Shown here in pieces: positions 5,329-6,636 of a stretch of DNA of 6,636 nt. Both the position numbers and the translations under genes were made by a program. Numbering within the stretch: position 1 is the stretch's first letter; every line of letters starts with the position of its first letter. The stretch comes from Acidobacteriota bacterium (GTDB lineage Bacteria > Acidobacteriota > Blastocatellia > Pyrinomonadales > Pyrinomonadaceae): assembly GCA_003222855.1 (NCBI GenBank), contig QHXH01000064.1, positions 4,329-10,964 of the forward strand, read 5' to 3'. The notes beneath the pieces were generated by a model. It saw only the letters and a list, made by a program, of their open reading frames with translations. It did no database searches and had not been told where the DNA came from.

Positions 5329-5330
5329 CG

Positions 5331-6636
5331 ATGTACAGATACATCTGGCTAGTTCCGCTCCTTCCGCTTGCCGGCGCCGCTCTCAATGGCATCTTCGGCC
5401 GTTGGCTGCGCTTTTCAGAAAAGCTGATCGGCGGAATTGCGGTCGGCTCGGTCGCCCTTTCGTTCTTAATTAGTCTTACCGCGGTCTACTCATATGGGTT
5501 CAGCGGCAACTCGCTTTGGCCCAATCCTTACGTCACGACTCAAACTGCGTTCAACTGGATTCCCGCGGGTGCAGTCAAACAAAGCCTCGGTCAAGCCGAG
5601 ACCTCGACAACGATTTCCGTCGCGAATCAACCGGTGACCGTCGCGACGCCACGCGCATCGTTGCTAAATATTGAATGGAGCTATCAACTCGATCCTCTAT
5701 CGGCCGTCTTCATGCTGATTGTTACCGGCGTGGGGCTTTGTATCTTTGTCTTCGCGACCGGCTACATGCATGGTGAAACCGGGTTCTATCGTTTCTTCGC
5801 TTACATGGGACTCTTCATGTTTTCGATGCTCGTCCTGGTAATGGGCTCGAACTTTGTGATGATGTTCGTCGGCTGGGAAGGCGTCGGACTGTGCTCTTAC
5901 TTATTGATCGGGTACTACTTTAATCGGCAGGAAGCGGCCAACGCCTCACGCAAGGCTTTCATTACCAATCGTGTCGGCGATTTTGGTTTCATGCTGGCCA
6001 TCTTTGCCGTGATTGCCACGTTTGGAACCGCGCAGTACACCAGCGTCGTTTCCCAGGCAGCCAGCTATCCCGTCGAGAGTCTGGGGTCCTGGGGGCTGAT
6101 GTCCTGGATCGCTTTAGGCCTGATGATTGGCGCCTGCGGAAAGTCAGCGCAGTTTCCACTTCATGTTTGGCTTCCGGATGCGATGGCCGGTCCAACGCCC
6201 GTCTCGGCCCTGATTCACGCAGCCACGATGGTGACCGCGGGCTTGTACATGCTGACGCGGACGAACGTCATCTTTCAGCATTCGCAGACGATGATGCTGG
6301 TCGTAGCGCTGGTCGGCGCGTTCACCGCGATCTTTGCCGCCACGATCGGCATTACGCAAAACGACATTAAGAAAGTGCTCGCTTACTCGACCGTGTCGCA
6401 ACTCGGTTTTATGTTTCTCGCTTGCGGCGTCGGTGCATTTGTAATCGGAATCTTTCACGTGATGACGCACGCGTTCTTCAAAGCTCTGATGTTCCTCGGC
6501 GCCGGCTCGGTCATTCACGGCATGCACCACGAGCAGGACATGCGCAAGATGGGCGGCTTGAAGAAATACATGCCGTACACGTATTGGACTTTTCTCGCCG
6601 GCTGGCTGGCGATCTGCGGCATCATTCCGTTCAGCG
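5331..6636 (+). CDS. nuoL: NADH-quinone oxidoreductase subunit L (NuoL), 3' truncated by window edge
   Basis: NuoL is the distal antiporter-like subunit of the complex I membrane arm. Reading from ATG 5331, 435 codons stay open to the window edge. Conserved elements are QLDPLSAVFMLIVTGVG (from 119), FVGWEGVGLCSYLLIGYYF (with E183, the family's essential membrane Glu), GKSAQFPLHVWLPDAMAGPT (K271 in helix 7 of the channel), ALIHAATMVTAG (H296) and NDIKKVLAYSTVSQLGFMF (K347/K348), followed by MTHAFFKALMFLGAGSVIH. The loop between the first helices and the QLDPLS segment (about 58-117) is long and rich in Thr, Ser, Val and Gln, so it carries an insertion relative to the shorter loop typical of the family. 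The start directly follows a 7-bp repeat array, with no Shine-Dalgarno motif. The C-terminal lateral helix and the rest of the protein lie outside the window. Confidence 0.95.
   Translation, partial: MYRYIWLVPLLPLAGAALNGIFGRWLRFSEKLIGGIAVGSVALSFLISLTAVYSYGFSGNSLWPNPYVTTQTAFNWIPAGAVKQSLGQAETSTTISVANQPVTVATPRASLLNIEWSYQLDPLSAVFMLIVTGVGLCIFVFATGYMHGETGFYRFFAYMGLFMFSMLVLVMGSNFVMMFVGWEGVGLCSYLLIGYYFNRQEAANASRKAFITNRVGDFGFMLAIFAVIATFGTAQYTSVVSQAASYPVESLGSWGLMSWIALGLMIGACGKSAQFPLHVWLPDAMAGPTPVSALIHAATMVTAGLYMLTRTNVIFQHSQTMMLVVALVGAFTAIFAATIGITQNDIKKVLAYSTVSQLGFMFLACGVGAFVIGIFHVMTHAFFKALMFLGAGSVIHGMHHEQDMRKMGGLKKYMPYTYWTFLAGWLAICGIIPFS

Noticed and set aside
5195..5392. Reverse-strand ORF with peptide GLWTLDFGLWSL
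   Set aside because: It is a repeat-derived peptide from the CAAAGAC array, antisense to nuoK and nuoL ends.

Overview
The window is a stretch of a respiratory complex I (NADH-quinone oxidoreductase, nuo) operon. All genes lie on the + strand in the order: unknown 86-residue ORF, nuoD, nuoH, nuoI, a four-helix-bundle (23S rRNA intervening-sequence-protein family) gene, nuoJ, nuoK, nuoL (runs off the right edge). nuoD passes directly to nuoH, so the electron-input module nuoE/F/G is not at its usual place. Protein similarity as I remember it, the D-H-I-J-K-L order and the type of intergenic repeats suggest an Acidobacteriota-like bacterium (perhaps Blastocatellia). This is an inference from memory, not a search.

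Layout: 1-156 is a non-coding spacer of short repeats; 157-417 is the unknown ORF; 418-437 is a GC-rich hairpin; 466-1555 is nuoD, with a frame break near 1297; 1556-1652 is a spacer with an inverted repeat; 1653-2949 is nuoH, with a frame break near 2490; 2929-3033 holds a long hairpin that overlaps the nuoH 3' end, then a 7-bp repeat array; 3032-3505 is nuoI; 3506-3999 holds the four-helix-bundle gene between inverted 7-bp repeat arrays; 4000-4674 is nuoJ; 4675-4850 is a spacer with several nested hairpins; 4851-5249 is nuoK; 5250-5330 is a hairpin of 7-bp repeats; 5331-6636 is the 5' part of nuoL.

The genes encode the quinone-reducing Q module (NuoD, NuoI) and the proton-pumping membrane arm (NuoH, J, K, L) of one enzyme. 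NuoI passes electrons through two 4Fe-4S clusters toward quinone at the NuoD/NuoH interface. NuoH, NuoJ, NuoK and NuoL then couple the energy to ion translocation.

The most unusual signal is in the spacers. Several hold arrays with an exact 7-bp period, usually four units per array and with a different heptamer family in each spacer. They are often arranged as array / loop / complementary array, with the right array running up to or into the next start codon. In the nuoI-nuoJ spacer the loop of such a structure contains the four-helix-bundle gene. That layout resembles the intervening sequences of 23S rRNA, where the same protein family sits in a bulge closed by a stem. Two core genes, nuoD and nuoH, also carry frame breaks, which may be real lesions or assembly errors.
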